DNA of 64,000 nt from Sarcocystis neurona (GCA_000727475.1 KL647313.1:1651214-1715213), one strand, 5' to 3'; shown: positions 31,001-42,013, counted from the stretch's first letter. Notes: generated by a model not told the origin, from the sequence alone. Made by a program: numbers and translations.

Positions 31001-34000
31001 CTCTCTGCCCGTCGTGGCCGGCCTTCCTTCTCCTTCAGCAAACGCCGGGGCACATATTTCCCTCCTCGACCGCCGGGTCTTTCTTTTGTGGGCCATATCG
31101 CTGTAGGAAGCTGCTCCTTTCCTTCCTCGCTGCGTACTTTTCTGCTCCTTTTCCTCACGCACGTGGGTCGGTTCTCCTCCTCTGTGCATGCGTTCCCATT
31201 TTGCCTGCCTTCTGCTTCCCAGGAAAACGCTTTCTGTAGCAGCAACGGCCTTCGCCTTTCCGCTGTGTGTCGCTGGCTGCGGCAGCACGTGCACGCGCGG
31301 GGGGGGGCTCGCCATCGCTGCAGCGGCAGCAGCGATTCTCGAGCGAAGCAGCAGCAGCAGTCTGCAGAACAGCACTGCTGCTGCTGCTGGGGCAGCGGAC
31401 CCGCGCAGCAGCAGCGACGCCAGGAAGAAGAGCAGAAGCGACGACAGCGAGGGAGAGGGAGGAGAGGAGGACCGCAGAAGAAGAAGAAGCAGCAGTAGCA
31501 CGCGCCTCGGCGGGCAACGAGCTGGCAGCAGGAATTTCTTCTTTTTTGCATGCGGTGGTTCCTCGGACGCAGGAGCGGCCAGCAGCCCTGGGAGCAGTCG
31601 CTGCAGCAGCGCAGGAGCCCCTCCAACAGCTGCAGCAGCAGGCAGGAACGCAGCCGCCGCGGCGTCGCGCATACAAATTTATCAGCTTCTCTCTCCCAAG
31701 CAGTTCTCCGTACGTCCTTTCACTTGTTTCTGTTGTGTGGCCTCCTCGTATCGACACACGGATTTCTGTCTCTTCATGAATATACCTATTTCCACCTGCA
31801 TCTCTCCTATTCAAAAGAATGTTGCATGCCCCGCACGCGCGTCCTGACCACGTCTCCGTTTCTATTTTCGGAATGCCGTAAGTGCATGCGCATCACAGAC
31901 CATACGACGCTCTCTGAAAAGAATCCCCACCTATCTGTGTGTGTGTGTCTCCCTCTGTGCGTATATCTCTCTGCCTTTCGCTGTGTCTCTCTGTGTGTGT
32001 CTCTCCCTCTGTCTCCCCCTCCCTCTGTTGCTGTCTCGTCTCTCTTTCTGGCTCTGTGTGAATATACATATATACAAATGTGTAGATGAGTACCATTTCT
32101 CATACATCTATGTACGGATGTAGACGTAAACCTCTACAGAAGTAGATCAGTCTTAGTAGCCCGCCAAGAAAGAGAGGGAGTTGACTTTTCTTTTGTGCTG
32201 CACGTGCGCCTCTGCAACGTTTCTTCTTCAGCTGCTGCCCGGGTGCTGCGGCGACCGCGACGGGGCAGTGCAGCAGCAGCAGCACGTCAAAAACAGCGAC
32301 GTGGAGCAGCTGCAGCCGGAGCCCCGCGCTGCCTCGCGCGTCTTCCTGGCGACGGAGGAGAAAGACAAGGAAGAGCAGACACAGCGGGGAGAAGAAAACG
32401 AGGAAGACGCGCCGGCACTGGTGCTGCCGGAAGATTACCTGCAGGCTCTGCTGCAGAGGGACGCAGAGGTAAGAGAGAGAGGCGCGTGTCTTTTCCTGGG
32501 GAAGGCAGAGCGTCACATGCAGGAGAAGAAAAGCCGTCGTCACCGTCCTGGGCCGCTGGCTCTCGTGCTGCTGCGGCAACGTCATCCCCGGCTCTTTTCG
32601 CTCTCTGTTTTCGTAATGCATGCGCCCCTGCATGCGGAGCACCGGGAGGAAAGCAAAACGACGAAGCGGGGGGCGGGAGGGGGCGCATGCAAGAGCGATG
32701 AGTGTCTTTGGGAGAACATTCTCCGCAGTCGTCGAAAGGCGGGGAGGGGCAGAGAGAAGTTCTTCGTCCATGATAAGACAGTCTTCCCCTTCCAACAAGA
32801 GGGGGGGGGAGGACGGGGGGGAGACGACGCGGAGGACCTCCATTTAGCACGCGCATGCATGGACACACGCGGTGGCGCATTTGGGAAGGGGTACTGGGCG
32901 GCGCGCAGGCCGGTCGTTTCTTCTTCGTTTCCTCCTCTTCTCGACGGCGGACTGGCGGTCTCTTGAGTATAACTCTTCTGTTGGGCTGCGCATGCGCATG
33001 CGCGCGCATCACCGCAGCATGCAACAAAGACCGCGGTCTCTCTCGCGAGAGAACTGTCGTCCCGTTTGACTTTCTGTAGTTGAGAAATTGAACGGCACTG
33101 CTTCACAGAGAGAGAAAGATTCTCAACGTCGCTCCAACAGCAAAGAAGAGATATAAGAAAAGACGCGCATGCATACACACACAGACGTGTGGCTGCCTCT
33201 CTCTGTGTGTGTGTGGACAGTGAGGCGTGTGCAGAGCGACGTGCACAGAAGAGAAGAAGAGATAGAGACGGAGAAGGGAAGTTTTGCCCGGTCTCTTCCA
33301 CAAATAGACGTATCAAGCGGCGAACATATATCTGTACATCAACGTATATGTACAGAGAAAGGGAGACGGCGCGAGACGACAGAGACAGAGAGGAGAGGAG
33401 CGGAAGCAAGAAAGGGGAAGGGAAAGGGGGGACGGAAAAGAGAACCACTCAGGGGCCTGCATATATGGAGAAGATTATTTACTCTTCCACGTGGCTGTTG
33501 ACGAGCGAGCTGCGAAGCGTATCTCGTTGAAACGAAAGCAGGAGAGCCGCTGGCCGGAGAGCCGTTCGTCGGGGAAGCGCTGTTGCGCGGTGTACGTACA
33601 CCGGAAGCGGCCGCGCGCAGAGTTCGCAGACCCAGGAACGAAACGTTTTCCTGAAATTTCAAAGAGCAGCCCACAGCACAGCACTTTCCCCCCAGAAGCT
33701 TCCCAGGCAGTCTCACAAAACGAACAAATGCATATATATGTGTGTTGTGTGTGTATGTACAGATACACGACGATATATGCATGTATGTGCGTCTATTTGT
33801 ATGTGTGTCTCTCCATATATGTGTTTGGAGGACGTCTATTTATGAGTATATGTTTGTTACCGCGATAACTGCGTGTGGTGAGCTGCTGCCTCTTGACTGT
33901 TTTTTTGACAGATCTCTGTGTTGCAACGGGCAATGGAGGAGATGAAGCTGCAGCCGCAGCACGAAGAAACCTTCAAATATATTCTCTCGCTCATGCTCCA

Positions 34001-37000
34001 GTACGTCGCGGCCTTCCACAGAAATTCTCCCGCCTCCGTCTCTTTGCTAAAGAAGAAAAAAAGAAGCTACACGTCTAGCTCGCTCTCTTTCCCTCTCTCT
34101 GTGTCTCTCCGTCTCTCTCTGCGTCTCCGTGTCTCCGTCTCCCTCCGTGTCTCCGTCTCCCTCTGCCTCCGTCTCTCTCTGTTTCTGTGCCGGTTCTCCG
34201 TCTCTCCCTGTCCCTGTGCCGTGTCTCCATGTGTCTCCGTCTCTGTCTCCCTCTGTCTCTGTGCCGTGTCTCCCTCTCCTTCTCTCTCCGTCTCTGTGTG
34301 TCTCCGTCTCCCTGTGCCTCTGTGTCGTGTCTCCGTCTCTCTCCGTCTCCGTCTCTCTGCGTGTCTCTCTCTGTTTCTGTACCGTGTCTCCGTGTCTCCG
34401 TCCCTCTCTGTTTCTGTGCCGTGTCTCCCTCTCCTGCTGTCTCCGTCTCTCTCCGTCTCCGTTTCTCTGCGCCTCTCTGTGTCTCCGTCTCCCTCTGTCT
34501 CTGTGCCGCGTCTCCGTCTCCCTCTGTCTCTCTGTCTCGGCCTGTCTTCGAAAGAAGGAGGGCGGGTGCAGAGACGTGGACAAGTTTACGTCGCGACCTC
34601 AACGTGGATATCCGTAGACTCACCACCACCATCTCCCCTGTCCCCCCATTAAAAATACGCGGCAAAATTTTCCTTTCCGCTCTCGCTCTCTCTACATATA
34701 CGTACATGCATATATGTGTGTTGCAGGGATGCATTCCGGTCGACAGGTATGTGAACAGACCTACGTATATGTCTCTATTTTGTTTCTTGAGAAGTGCTTT
34801 TCTACGGATATATATTGAGTTGTGAAACGTGCAGAGGTCCGTTAGAAAGAAAGTTGGGAGGTTCAAGAAGAACACATTTCATTGCTGCTTCTTCCCTCGT
34901 TCCTTAATGAAACGAGACGGCGTTCGCCCCTATATGCATATATGCAATGCACATGTATATGTAGTATACACATTATATTGCCTACAATATATACATATGA
35001 ATATCTTGCCTCCATCCACATACTCAATAAGAAGGAAACGTGCGTCTGCTGCTATACATATATATACATAGTAGACACACTATATTCCCTATGATAAAGA
35101 CATATTAAGATTTTGTATGGATCCCTAGATTTATATATATATATATTGCCTAGAAAAAACAACATACGACATTCTCTATTATCTATTCAGAATATCTACT
35201 CCTTATGATGTATACATATATATCTATATCAAGGACTTTGTTCACACACACACACACACACACACACGCACATACACACTTACGCACACATCTACATTCC
35301 TGCATATATATATATGGAACGATATGTATATATATGCATCATATATATATATATATAACCGCAGTTTACAACCATATACTTACACTTATATATATATATA
35401 TATATGTGCGCATAGATACAAATGCATACGTGTATATATATATGTATATATGTTGATTGATTCTATATGAATTTATACAGAGAGAGTTACACATACGTAT
35501 GAGTATTATTGAGACAATATGGAAGGTAGTGCATTATATATTTATATATATATACATATAGGTAGATCATTTGTGTTCTTGTGTATATATACCTGGGGAG
35601 CACATTGTTAAGTGCCTCTAGTAATATATGCGTGCAGATAGGCCGTCTTCGTCGTGTATGTATTGGATGTGCGGAAGAAGCTGCTGTTTCTTTACAGCGA
35701 CTTCTGTAAAAGACACTCGCTGCGAACACGACGTCGCCTGCTATGGCGTGGCGCAACAAAACACGACGGAGAGTTCCTCCATGCTGCAGCAGGAACAGCA
35801 GCAGAAGCAGCAGTGCCAGCGGCAGCAGCAGCAGCCACAGCGACAGCAGCAGAGAAGTAGAGAATCTCTGGGCCCACCGTAGGCAAAAGAGCAAACAACA
35901 ACAGCACCTTACCCCAGCAGCAACAAGGCAAAGGCAGCAACAAGAAAACAGCAGCACCTCTCCACCAACAGCAACATGAAACCAGCAGCAACGCGATTCC
36001 GGAACAGCGTCTCGACCAGACATCAGCAGCGGCAACAACACTAAAACAGCAGTGGCAACAGCAGCAGCAACAGCAGCAGCAAGAGCAACAGCGGCAGCAA
36101 CAAGGGAAACAGCAGGGGCAACAGCAGCGGGAAGTGAAAGATCAGCGGGGATGCAACAGGTTCTCCGACCCAGCGACACGTGATGCAGCCAGAAGAGTTC
36201 GTTGCTCGAAAATTCATAAACATTCACGTGCGTTGATATTGAGAGAAACGATCGTTCTGCCGACCACGAGACAAACGTCCCCTTCACGTCTGCCTCTGCA
36301 TGCCTCCATACATGCCCTTACACTTCATGTACTGCCCTTCTATATATACAAGTGCATGTATATTATATATATATGTGTATGTACAAGTATCCACATGTGT
36401 AGCTATGAATATATATGTGTGCCTGTGTGTATATCTACATATGTGTGTAACTATATATATATATATGTTATAAATATGTACGTGCAAGTATACACATGTG
36501 TATGTATTAATATACAGGTGTGCCTGTATGTATAGCTACATACGTGTATAAAGATATATATATATATATATTTATGTGTATACATATATTTATAAATCAT
36601 GAAGACAAGGTGTACCAAGGCTATAAATATATGTGTATATGTATGTATATATTTACACATATCTGTATATATATATGTATATACGTGTGCACGTCCTGTA
36701 GAGGTGGGTGTCGCTGTGCGTCTGAATTCATATCTGGTGTCTGTACACCTCACGAAAGACCGGTTTGTCTCTGCATCCATCCACACATATTGAGACCCAC
36801 ACGGAGACATGTGTAGCTACATAGACACACAGACGTCCGCAGACACATCCATATGTATAGGTGGAGAACCTCGTCATGGGAGATGCATGCGGGACTGTTT
36901 TGTCTTCCCGCTTTTTGAATACGAAAGTGGCAACAACGATGTTGCTGCTGCCCACAGAAGCGTTTGCGTTTGTAGGCATGTGTAATGTCCATATACCTCT

Positions 37001-37149
37001 CTTCAGAGGCAGCAGGCGTGTATAGAGTGCGTACGTGCATGCGTATGTATCCCCCCATACACACGTGTGTCGGCACTGCAGGCGCCCCTGGAGAAACGCC
37101 TCTGCCCGTTTTCTATACCCTGGGCGAAATACCAGCAGAGCACCGCCAG
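27904..37149 (+). CDS. TBCCD1: TBCCD1-like protein (TBCC / C-CAP domain), multi-exon
   Basis: TBCC-domain-containing protein 1 is a centrosome/basal-body protein that positions the microtubule-organising centre and Golgi in other eukaryotes. Exons: 27904-28076, 29220-29465, 30686-~30830, an exon ending 31709, 32232-32468, 33912-34000, 34727-34746, 37082-~37149. The first two give the C-CAP/TBCC beta-helix (LLVLADCRRVELHAAAYAIQ, then LCGDCRGILLAPFN). Later exons give the TBCCD1-specific C-terminal parts: LPTNFVDHSLCM (cf. NxWDxPLxM), YQLLSPKQF (cf. QLLxPxxF) and LPEDYLQALLQRDAE with its helical continuation to a TG dipeptide. These tail motifs separate TBCCD1 from TBCC and RP2. The roughly 300-residue N-terminal region of other TBCCD1 proteins is absent. 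The 3' end is unresolved. Confidence 0.82.
29220..29465 (+). CDS. TBCCD1: TBCCD1-like exon 2: second half of C-CAP domain
   Basis: The acceptor TGTGGCCAG precedes A CTT GTC, completing the split codon as Gln. It reads LVNTLDAELFVAAATPPLLC then GDCRGILLAPFNAALRLDPR F, the conserved end of the TBCC domain (DCxxIxFAPFN). A Gln/Ala/Ser insertion follows, up to GG before donor GTGAGG (phase 2). The intron before it is 1,143 nt. Confidence 0.85.
29702..29715. repeat. 14-bp palindrome GGTGTACGTACACC
   Basis: Exact copy within the ~65-bp tandem array in TBCCD1 intron 2. Confidence 0.9.
29763..29776. repeat. 14-bp palindrome GGTGTACGTACACC
   Basis: Exact copy in the next tandem unit, 61 bp from the previous one; the variant GGTGTATGTACACC is at 29830-29843. 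Confidence 0.9.
30686..30830 (+). CDS. TBCCD1: TBCCD1-like exon 3 (approximate 3' edge)
   Basis: After TTTGAATCTGCAG the frame required by exon 2 reads SVVKRRIMFSWRTYWRGCLW, then SSKLTRSTSFELQQPCLPTN and FVDHSLCM. The LPTNFVDHSLCM end aligns with the conserved N-x-W-D-x-P-L-x-M motif after the TBCC domain in TBCCD1. The donor is not clear (GTGCAT or GTGTCC near 30825-30840). The first part of the exon has no obvious counterpart in the family. Confidence 0.55.
31620..31709 (+). CDS. TBCCD1: TBCCD1-like exon 4 (left edge unknown)
   Basis: Ends with RIQIYQLLSPKQFS before donor GTACGT in phase 0. The motif corresponds to the family's VxQLLxPxxFxxF segment. Upstream the frame stays open through a Ser/Ala/Gly-rich stretch back to 31188, so the true acceptor could lie anywhere there. 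Confidence 0.55.
32232..32468 (+). CDS. TBCCD1: TBCCD1-like exon 5
   Basis: The acceptor GTTTCTTCTTCAG precedes CTG CTG CCC. It reads LLPGCCGDRDGAVQQQQHVK, an acidic KDKEEQTQRGEENEEDAPAL insert, then VLPEDYLQALLQRDAE before GTAAGA. It is exactly 79 codons, phase 0 at both ends. LPxxYxxALxQR is the start of the conserved TBCCD1 C-terminal helix. The insert replaces the short linker of other species. Confidence 0.85.
33589..33602. repeat. 14-bp palindrome GGTGTACGTACACC (CG-extended)
   Basis: Exact copy with one more complementary base pair on each side (CGG…CCG), in a TBCCD1 intron. The variant GGTGTCTGTACACC is at 36736-36749. Confidence 0.9.
33912..34000 (+). CDS. TBCCD1: TBCCD1-like exon 6
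   Basis: The acceptor TTTTTTTGACAG precedes ATC TCT GTG. It reads ISVLQRAMEEMKLQPQHEET then FKYILSLML and ends CA before GTACGT (phase 2). Together with exon 5 it gives the family pattern QRxxxIxxxQxxxxExxLxxxxxxxFxxxL. Confidence 0.85.
34078..34545. repeat. Pyrimidine-rich GTCTCCGTCTC repeat tract
   Basis: The plus strand is nearly all C/T with CTCTGTTTCTGTGCCGTGTC units repeated four or more times. It lies in the TBCCD1 intron between exon 6 and the microexon. Confidence 0.85.
34727..34746 (+). CDS. TBCCD1: TBCCD1-like microexon (20 nt)
   Basis: Flanked by TGTTGCAG and GTATGT. It completes CAG (Gln), adds DAFRST and leaves G for the next codon, so phases 2 to 1 match both neighbours. The result …MLQDAFRSTG ends on the conserved TG of the family tail. 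Confidence 0.75.
34930..35630. repeat. TA-rich stretch with (CA)n at 35243-35268
   Basis: Long TATATA and CACACA microsatellites; non-coding intron of the TBCCD1-like gene. Confidence 0.8.
35750..36130. repeat. CAG/CAA tract cluster in a TBCCD1 intron
   Basis: CAGCAG and CAACAG runs on the plus strand, open as Gln, Ser/Asn or Ala/Thr. No domain. Confidence 0.75.
37082..37149 (+). CDS. TBCCD1: TBCCD1-like exon 8 (3' end unresolved)
   Basis: The acceptor GGCACTGCAG precedes GC GCC CCT. With the carried G it reads GAPGETPLPVFYTLGEIPAE HRQ, in phase with the microexon. The frame then runs into Lys/Arg/Glu-rich sequence and stays open to a stop at 37438-37440. Either this basic tail is real or a weak donor near 37150 ends the exon. 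Confidence 0.55.
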
Positions 37150-37765
37150 TCGAAGAGAAAACGGAAGAGAAGAGAGGAGAAGAGAGAGGAAGAGAAACGA
37201 GAAAAGAGAGAGACAGAGAGAGCGCTCGCTCTCTGCGTTCGACGTCGTAGGCGTGTCCCTCTCAGCGCCGTCTCCTCCTTTTCTCGGTTCATAAATTCAC
37301 TTCTTGCACGTGTGTATATCTATCAAGGAACGGGACACACGCCTATACATATATCGAGTACGCATGCGTATATAATAGCTCGACGGGCGCGGTTCAGAAG
37401 GTGCCATCGTGTGCGTGTGTGTGTGGACATACACGTATGATATATGTATACATATGGATGTATGTCAACTGGTAGAAATACACATAGATACATAAAATGT
37501 GTGTATATTTATACATATCGGTAGAGACACATACACACGCATATATGCATATAGACCGATCGGTGGAAACACACACACCTGTGTGTATGTCGAACTGTAG
37601 AAATATACACATATATGGTGTATCAATGGATAGAAACACACATATGTATATGTCAGTAGGTATGTCCTGTTTCAGCACTTGCGTTTGTGAATGCGTGCGT
37701 CTTTTGGATACGCATTTGTAGAAAACACAGTACACCCCCATGTCAATCATGAATTAGCTTCACGT

Positions 37766-37964
37766 TTACTTCTTCTGTCTCGCGCTTGCACACAGCAGGA
37801 GCACTATTATCAAGAGCAGCAGGAAGATGAAAGCTAAAAGTGTGTGTTGCTTGGTGGTCAGGCTACAAAAAAATAAATATGGAGTTTCACCAACAAATTT
37901 TACTCCCACGTCCACCGACGTGATCAGGAAGTTAGCTCGACATAGCTGTTCACGTTTGTCAGGA
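37766..37964 (-). CDS. Candidate 3' exon with C-terminal tail-anchor-like membrane segment
   Basis: After acceptor TTTTCAAAGACAG the frame reads PDKREQLCRANFLITSVDVG then VKFVGETPYLFFCSLTTKQH, a hydrophobic segment (TLLAFIFLLLLIIVLLLC) and the short basic end ASARQKK, then stop. A single membrane helix within the last ~27 residues is what a tail-anchored protein has. The CAG content is nil. The upstream exon is not identified; a minus frame ending at 38041 (FGFMDEVAFF…) is one possibility. Family unknown. Confidence 0.42.
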
Positions 37965-40030
37965 CTGTCTTTGAAAACGGTGAAGTGAAAACACACACGA
38001 GCGGTGCACACACACACGCGAAGGAAGTAAAATGCACTTCTCAAGCATGCAGGTCGCGGCAATGAAACGAAAAAAAGGCAACCTCATCCATAAACCCGAA
38101 GAGAGAGAGGTGATCCCTCTGTACCCGACGATGTCTGAGGCTGCTGCAATCGCTGCAATGCTTCAAACACTTCACCCAATACGGCAGAGCACATGCTGCG
38201 CTTCCGGCAAAAGCAGCGGCAGACACACTGGCTGCAGATAGACAGCAACATTTGAGAACAGCAGGATCAGCGACATCGTCCCGCGTACCAGTAGCACCAG
38301 CTGTGGCAGCACGACCTGAAGCTCGGCACGTAGCTGCAGAACAGCAGCAGGTGTAGCCAGCCAGCGGCCACAAGCAACTCAGTAGCGGCGTGTGGCATCA
38401 GGGGACAATAACAGCAGCAGCAGCTTCTATCGCGCATTATAAGCAGCAGACAAATTTTGGCACATGCACGTTGACAGGAGAAGGCCTATCACCGTCAACA
38501 GAGGGGGGCGGCAACTCTAGCTGCAGCGCAATTTATAACAGGAGTCTTTGAATCTCTGCTGCTGGAGGCAGCAACCGCATACAGCCAACGCAATGGCGTG
38601 GCAGCGTATACAGCAGCAGCAGGGGGGGTGGTCTGCTTCGCGGCAGCACCCGGGCGACTTGTCTCAGTAGCAGCAGCAGCAGCAAGTCCAAGGGTAGGGG
38701 CTTACGCGTATACCCTATGGTCGACCTACCTGTGACAGCTGCCGCAGCGAGAGCAGCAGAACAGAAGCAGAAGATGCAACAGCAGCAACAGGAGCACCAC
38801 AAATACGAGCACCAGCGCAAGCAGCGAGACCCACAGCAGTAGCAGTGCAGACACAGACGCGTATTTTGTTTCTAAGTACTCACCTCTGGGTCCACGAGAC
38901 ATATAGGGGAGTCTGTCTCTCTGAGTGTGGACGCCCGACAGATAAGGCGGTAGAACCGAAGTGACGCCTCTTATACGTGAAAGGGGGCAGCAGTCAACTG
39001 TTCTCTAGTGCATCGATGGAACCACCATGCGCCGCATCTCAAAACAGGGAAGTATGTACGCAGTAGACGGGCAGCAGCTACAGCAGCGAGACAAAAGTCG
39101 GACTGCTAGTTACGGAAGCATGTCTAGTTGCGTAGGGGCAATACCAGCAGAGAGCGAGGTGTGACACGGGACGACCCGAGCCTCAGCCGCAGGAGCAGCA
39201 GCCACCACGTCCTACGCGTATCGCTGCTGGAGCCACGAGGGGACGGTCCATGCAGTTCATGCGTCCGCTGTCCACCGTCGTCTTCTCCATCCTCGCGCGT
39301 ATCACTTGGAATCATTCTGCGTGCAGCAACAGAGCTCTTCCTGCCTTGTCGCGTCGACGCAGGCGGCTACACCTACGTGAAGTGGAACCTCCGTGCACGT
39401 GTATACTTGTGTACGCTGCGCGCCAGCATGTCGGCCCAGGGCTTCTAATTGCCGCCTCTGTCTCACAGCGTTCTGTGTTTTCCCGAGTAGCGACGCATCC
39501 TCCATACACACCGAGTCGTCACACAAATACGTGTATCCATACATACATATATACATACATGATGTGGCAGGCACACGCACGTATATACCCACAGGCATAT
39601 ATACGCACGCGAGAGATGCATCAGTACAGGCGTACATGCGCGACTGTGCTTGCGTATATCGCTGCGTATGTGGATCGGTGAAAACGTGGAGATCGCTGTG
39701 TCGATGCGTGGAGCAGCGCGAGGGCATGCGTCGCACGCACTGCGGTGACGTAGCAGGTTTAAGAGCCCCTCGGGCAATCCCGGAGGTGTTTTCCTGGTTC
39801 TCCTCCTACTTCACTTCCGCCTGGTGTGTTTCGTTTTCATTGTGTTGTGTCTCTCTCTTTCAAACAGATGATCGACCTGTGTGAGAATCTTTTTTTTTTT
39901 GTTTGTGAACGCGATTGCGATATGTCGTTGAGAAGTGAACTTCAAGTCAAAAATTGTATCAACAATACACACATACACGCGCATACACACAGATACAAAG
40001 AAGAAAGACGTCACTCTCCTCCCTACACAG
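37965..40030. other. Interval with competing short frames
   Basis: 38330-38860 holds CAG tracts; 39100-39480 is GC-rich and open on both strands (minus reads EDASLLGKTQNAVRQRRQLE, plus reads unrelated frames). At 39869 an ATG follows a good acceptor (TTTCAAACAG), but no phase-compatible exon could be built from it. No confident gene. Confidence 0.35.
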
Positions 40031-40145
40031 GTGCGTGCCGTGTCGTTCCTCCTCGACTTCTCTTCACTCGCGCAGACCAACGAGCAGGAAAGCCGTGTGG
40101 CGCAAGGCGCACGAGAGACAGAGCCGTCGCAACAGCAAATTCTTG
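40031..40145 (+). CDS. Exon of unrecognised gene (joins 40487)
   Basis: The acceptor CTCCCTACACAG precedes GTG CGT GCC. It reads VRAVSFLLDFSSLAQTNEQE then SRVAQGARETEPSQQQIL and leaves one base (G) before donor GTACTC, 38 codons plus 1. The next exon supplies CC, keeping frame as …QQQILALDAAAS. The segment looks alpha-helical; no family recognised. Confidence 0.55.
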
Positions 40146-40486
40146 GTACTCCTCTGCACTTGCTGAGAAGCAGACGCTGCTCTTCTCCATGCACATGCCT
40201 TCCCCAGACGCACGCACACATCCGTGCGAGAGCGTCGTCACCTACCCAGTTTTCTACTGACTTGTGTTTCATATATACTGTGGCAGTCGACTACACGTGA
40301 GACAACACTGCCTCAACATTTTCAAATACACAGATAACCTGCTGCTGCTGACGCTGCTACTACTATTTTCCTTTCTGCGTCTCTTTATAACACCACCTTC
40401 TCATTCACTCTCCCCTTCTCAATTCATTCTCCTCCACATACTATTTTTCCCGATCCTTCTTCTTTCCTTATCTCTTTGAAAACCAG

Positions 40487-40684
40487 CCTTAGACGCCGCT
40501 GCGTCTGCTGCTGCTACATCCTTCCTCCCGTCTGGCACAGCACAGCAGCTAAAAATCGCCCAAGAGTCGAACAGCAGCAAAGCAGTTGACGTCCCGCTGC
40601 TGCTGCTGCCGCACCGGTGCCCTGTCCCGTCCTCCTCCTCCTCCTCCCCCTCCTGCCACGCATGCAACTTCAACTTTAAGACGC
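40487..40684 (+). CDS. Second exon of unrecognised gene, with CxxC motif
   Basis: After TTTGAAAACCAG it completes Ala and reads LDAAASAAATSFLPSGTAQQ then LKIAQESNSSKAVDVPLLLL and CHACNFNFKT. The 3' edge is tentative (GTGCGC); read-through adds a CCSCG motif about 22 residues later. Two cysteine pairs could suggest a zinc-binding fold, but spacing does not fit a FYVE, RING or zinc-ribbon pattern I can defend. Confidence 0.45.
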
Positions 40685-41599
40685 GTGCGCGGTTGCTCGG
40701 CTCTCCTTTCTCCTTGACCCTTCCTCCTTCCCACCCCTGCTGCTCCTGCGGCAGCCTCACCACGTATACTCTCGCTCCTCCTGTCGCTGCTGCTGCTGCT
40801 ATTCCTGCAACTTCTTCCCACGCATCAGCACGCCGCCGCGCCAGTTCTTTTCATAGCTGCTGCTATTGCTCCTTCACAACGCATGCGCATGTGTGTGCGA
40901 AGAGATGCTGTCTAGGTTTCTACTGCTGTTGCTGCAGCTCTTGCTGTTGCTGCTTCTTCTCTCCTTTTCCTGCTGCCGGCATGTGCCTCCTGCTCCTGCT
41001 GCAATATGTCTGTGGGCACGCCGCTTCCCTCTTGTGTGCGAAGACAACTGCTGTTTTTTATTGCAAAGAGACAAAGCATACACAAGTCCTTGCTACCCGC
41101 CTACCTACCACATACGCTTCCTGCTGCTGCAACCGCTGTGGAGTCGCTGTTGTTTTGGGGGTGTACAGACACTTGTTCTTGCTGCGGTGCGCTCTTCCCG
41201 CCACGCCTGTCGTCCCTTCGCTTCTTTGCTCTTTCCTACCCAACTGCTGCTGCTCCACGAGTCTGCATCGTAGCTTGCAGGACGCCGTGCTGCCGCTGCT
41301 GTCTAGCTCCGTCACCTTTCCGCTTCTCTGCATCTGCATCTCTCCTGCTGCTGCTGCTGCGTTGGCGGCTTCTGCGCACCTCCTGCCCCTGCGGCAGCAA
41401 CCGCTGAGCGGAGGTGCAGCCGCTGCAGTAGCGTAGATCCTGCGTCGTCTTCAGCAGCAGTGCAGCAACGTCTCAACAGCAGCTTCTGCGGCCAACACAC
41501 TGCAGCAGCAGCAGCTGCTGCAACTCCCGCAGCGAGCGCAGCAGCAGCTCTTCAACAGTCAAAACCGCAGCAGCCGCCCAGCGAGCAGCCGGTGACCCC

Positions 41600-41899
41600 G
41601 TGGCAGCTGTCAGCAAGTGCAGCAGCAGCAGCAGCTGCGTACTTTCCACAAGAGCAGCAGTTGCACTTCCCCTGTCGGCACAGCAGGCGCCAGACCCACT
41701 GCACATGAGCAACAGCAGAAAATCGGCAGCATTCTCTTTTCTTGCGAAAGAAATGAGAAAGGCGAACGGGTCGCACAGACGAGACTCTCCCCATGGACAA
41801 GCAGCAGCAACAGCACCTGGACATCCCAGGGGGTCAAGTGACTCTCCACTGGCGAGCAGCAGCGACCCCAGAAAGTTCTCTCCTCCTCCACATACATAG
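41600..41899 (+). CDS. Candidate terminal exon of the 40-kb unrecognised gene
   Basis: The open frame ends with ALPLSAQQAPDPLHMSNSRK then SAAFSFLAKEMRKANGSHRR and DSPHGQ, a Ser/Pro-rich end and a stop at 41897-41899. Its last ~70 residues are mixed and CAG-poor. The left edge is unknown. It is tail-to-tail with the ApiAP2 gene, whose stop is 115 bp away. Confidence 0.35.
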   Translation: MAAVSKCSSSSSCVLSTRAAVALPLSAQQAPDPLHMSNSRKSAAFSFLAKEMRKANGSHRRDSPHGQAAATAPGHPRGSSDSPLASSSDPRKFSPPPHT

Positions 41900-42013
41900 A
41901 TATATATATATGTCTAAGTTCTACCTACACATATGCATTCTATCGTACGTCAACCTATCTATCTTCATACAAATCCATGTGGGAGACGACTTCAGCTTGC
42001 GCAGCGTCGTCGA

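Noticed and set aside
39869..39881. 13-nt microexon ATGATCGACCTGT between good splice sites
   Set aside because: Its phase does not fit the exon at 40031, which must start in phase 0.
40640..40780. CxxC…CxCG suggesting a FYVE zinc finger
   Set aside because: The R[R/K]HHCRxCG core and the required eight-cysteine spacing are not present in this or adjacent frames.
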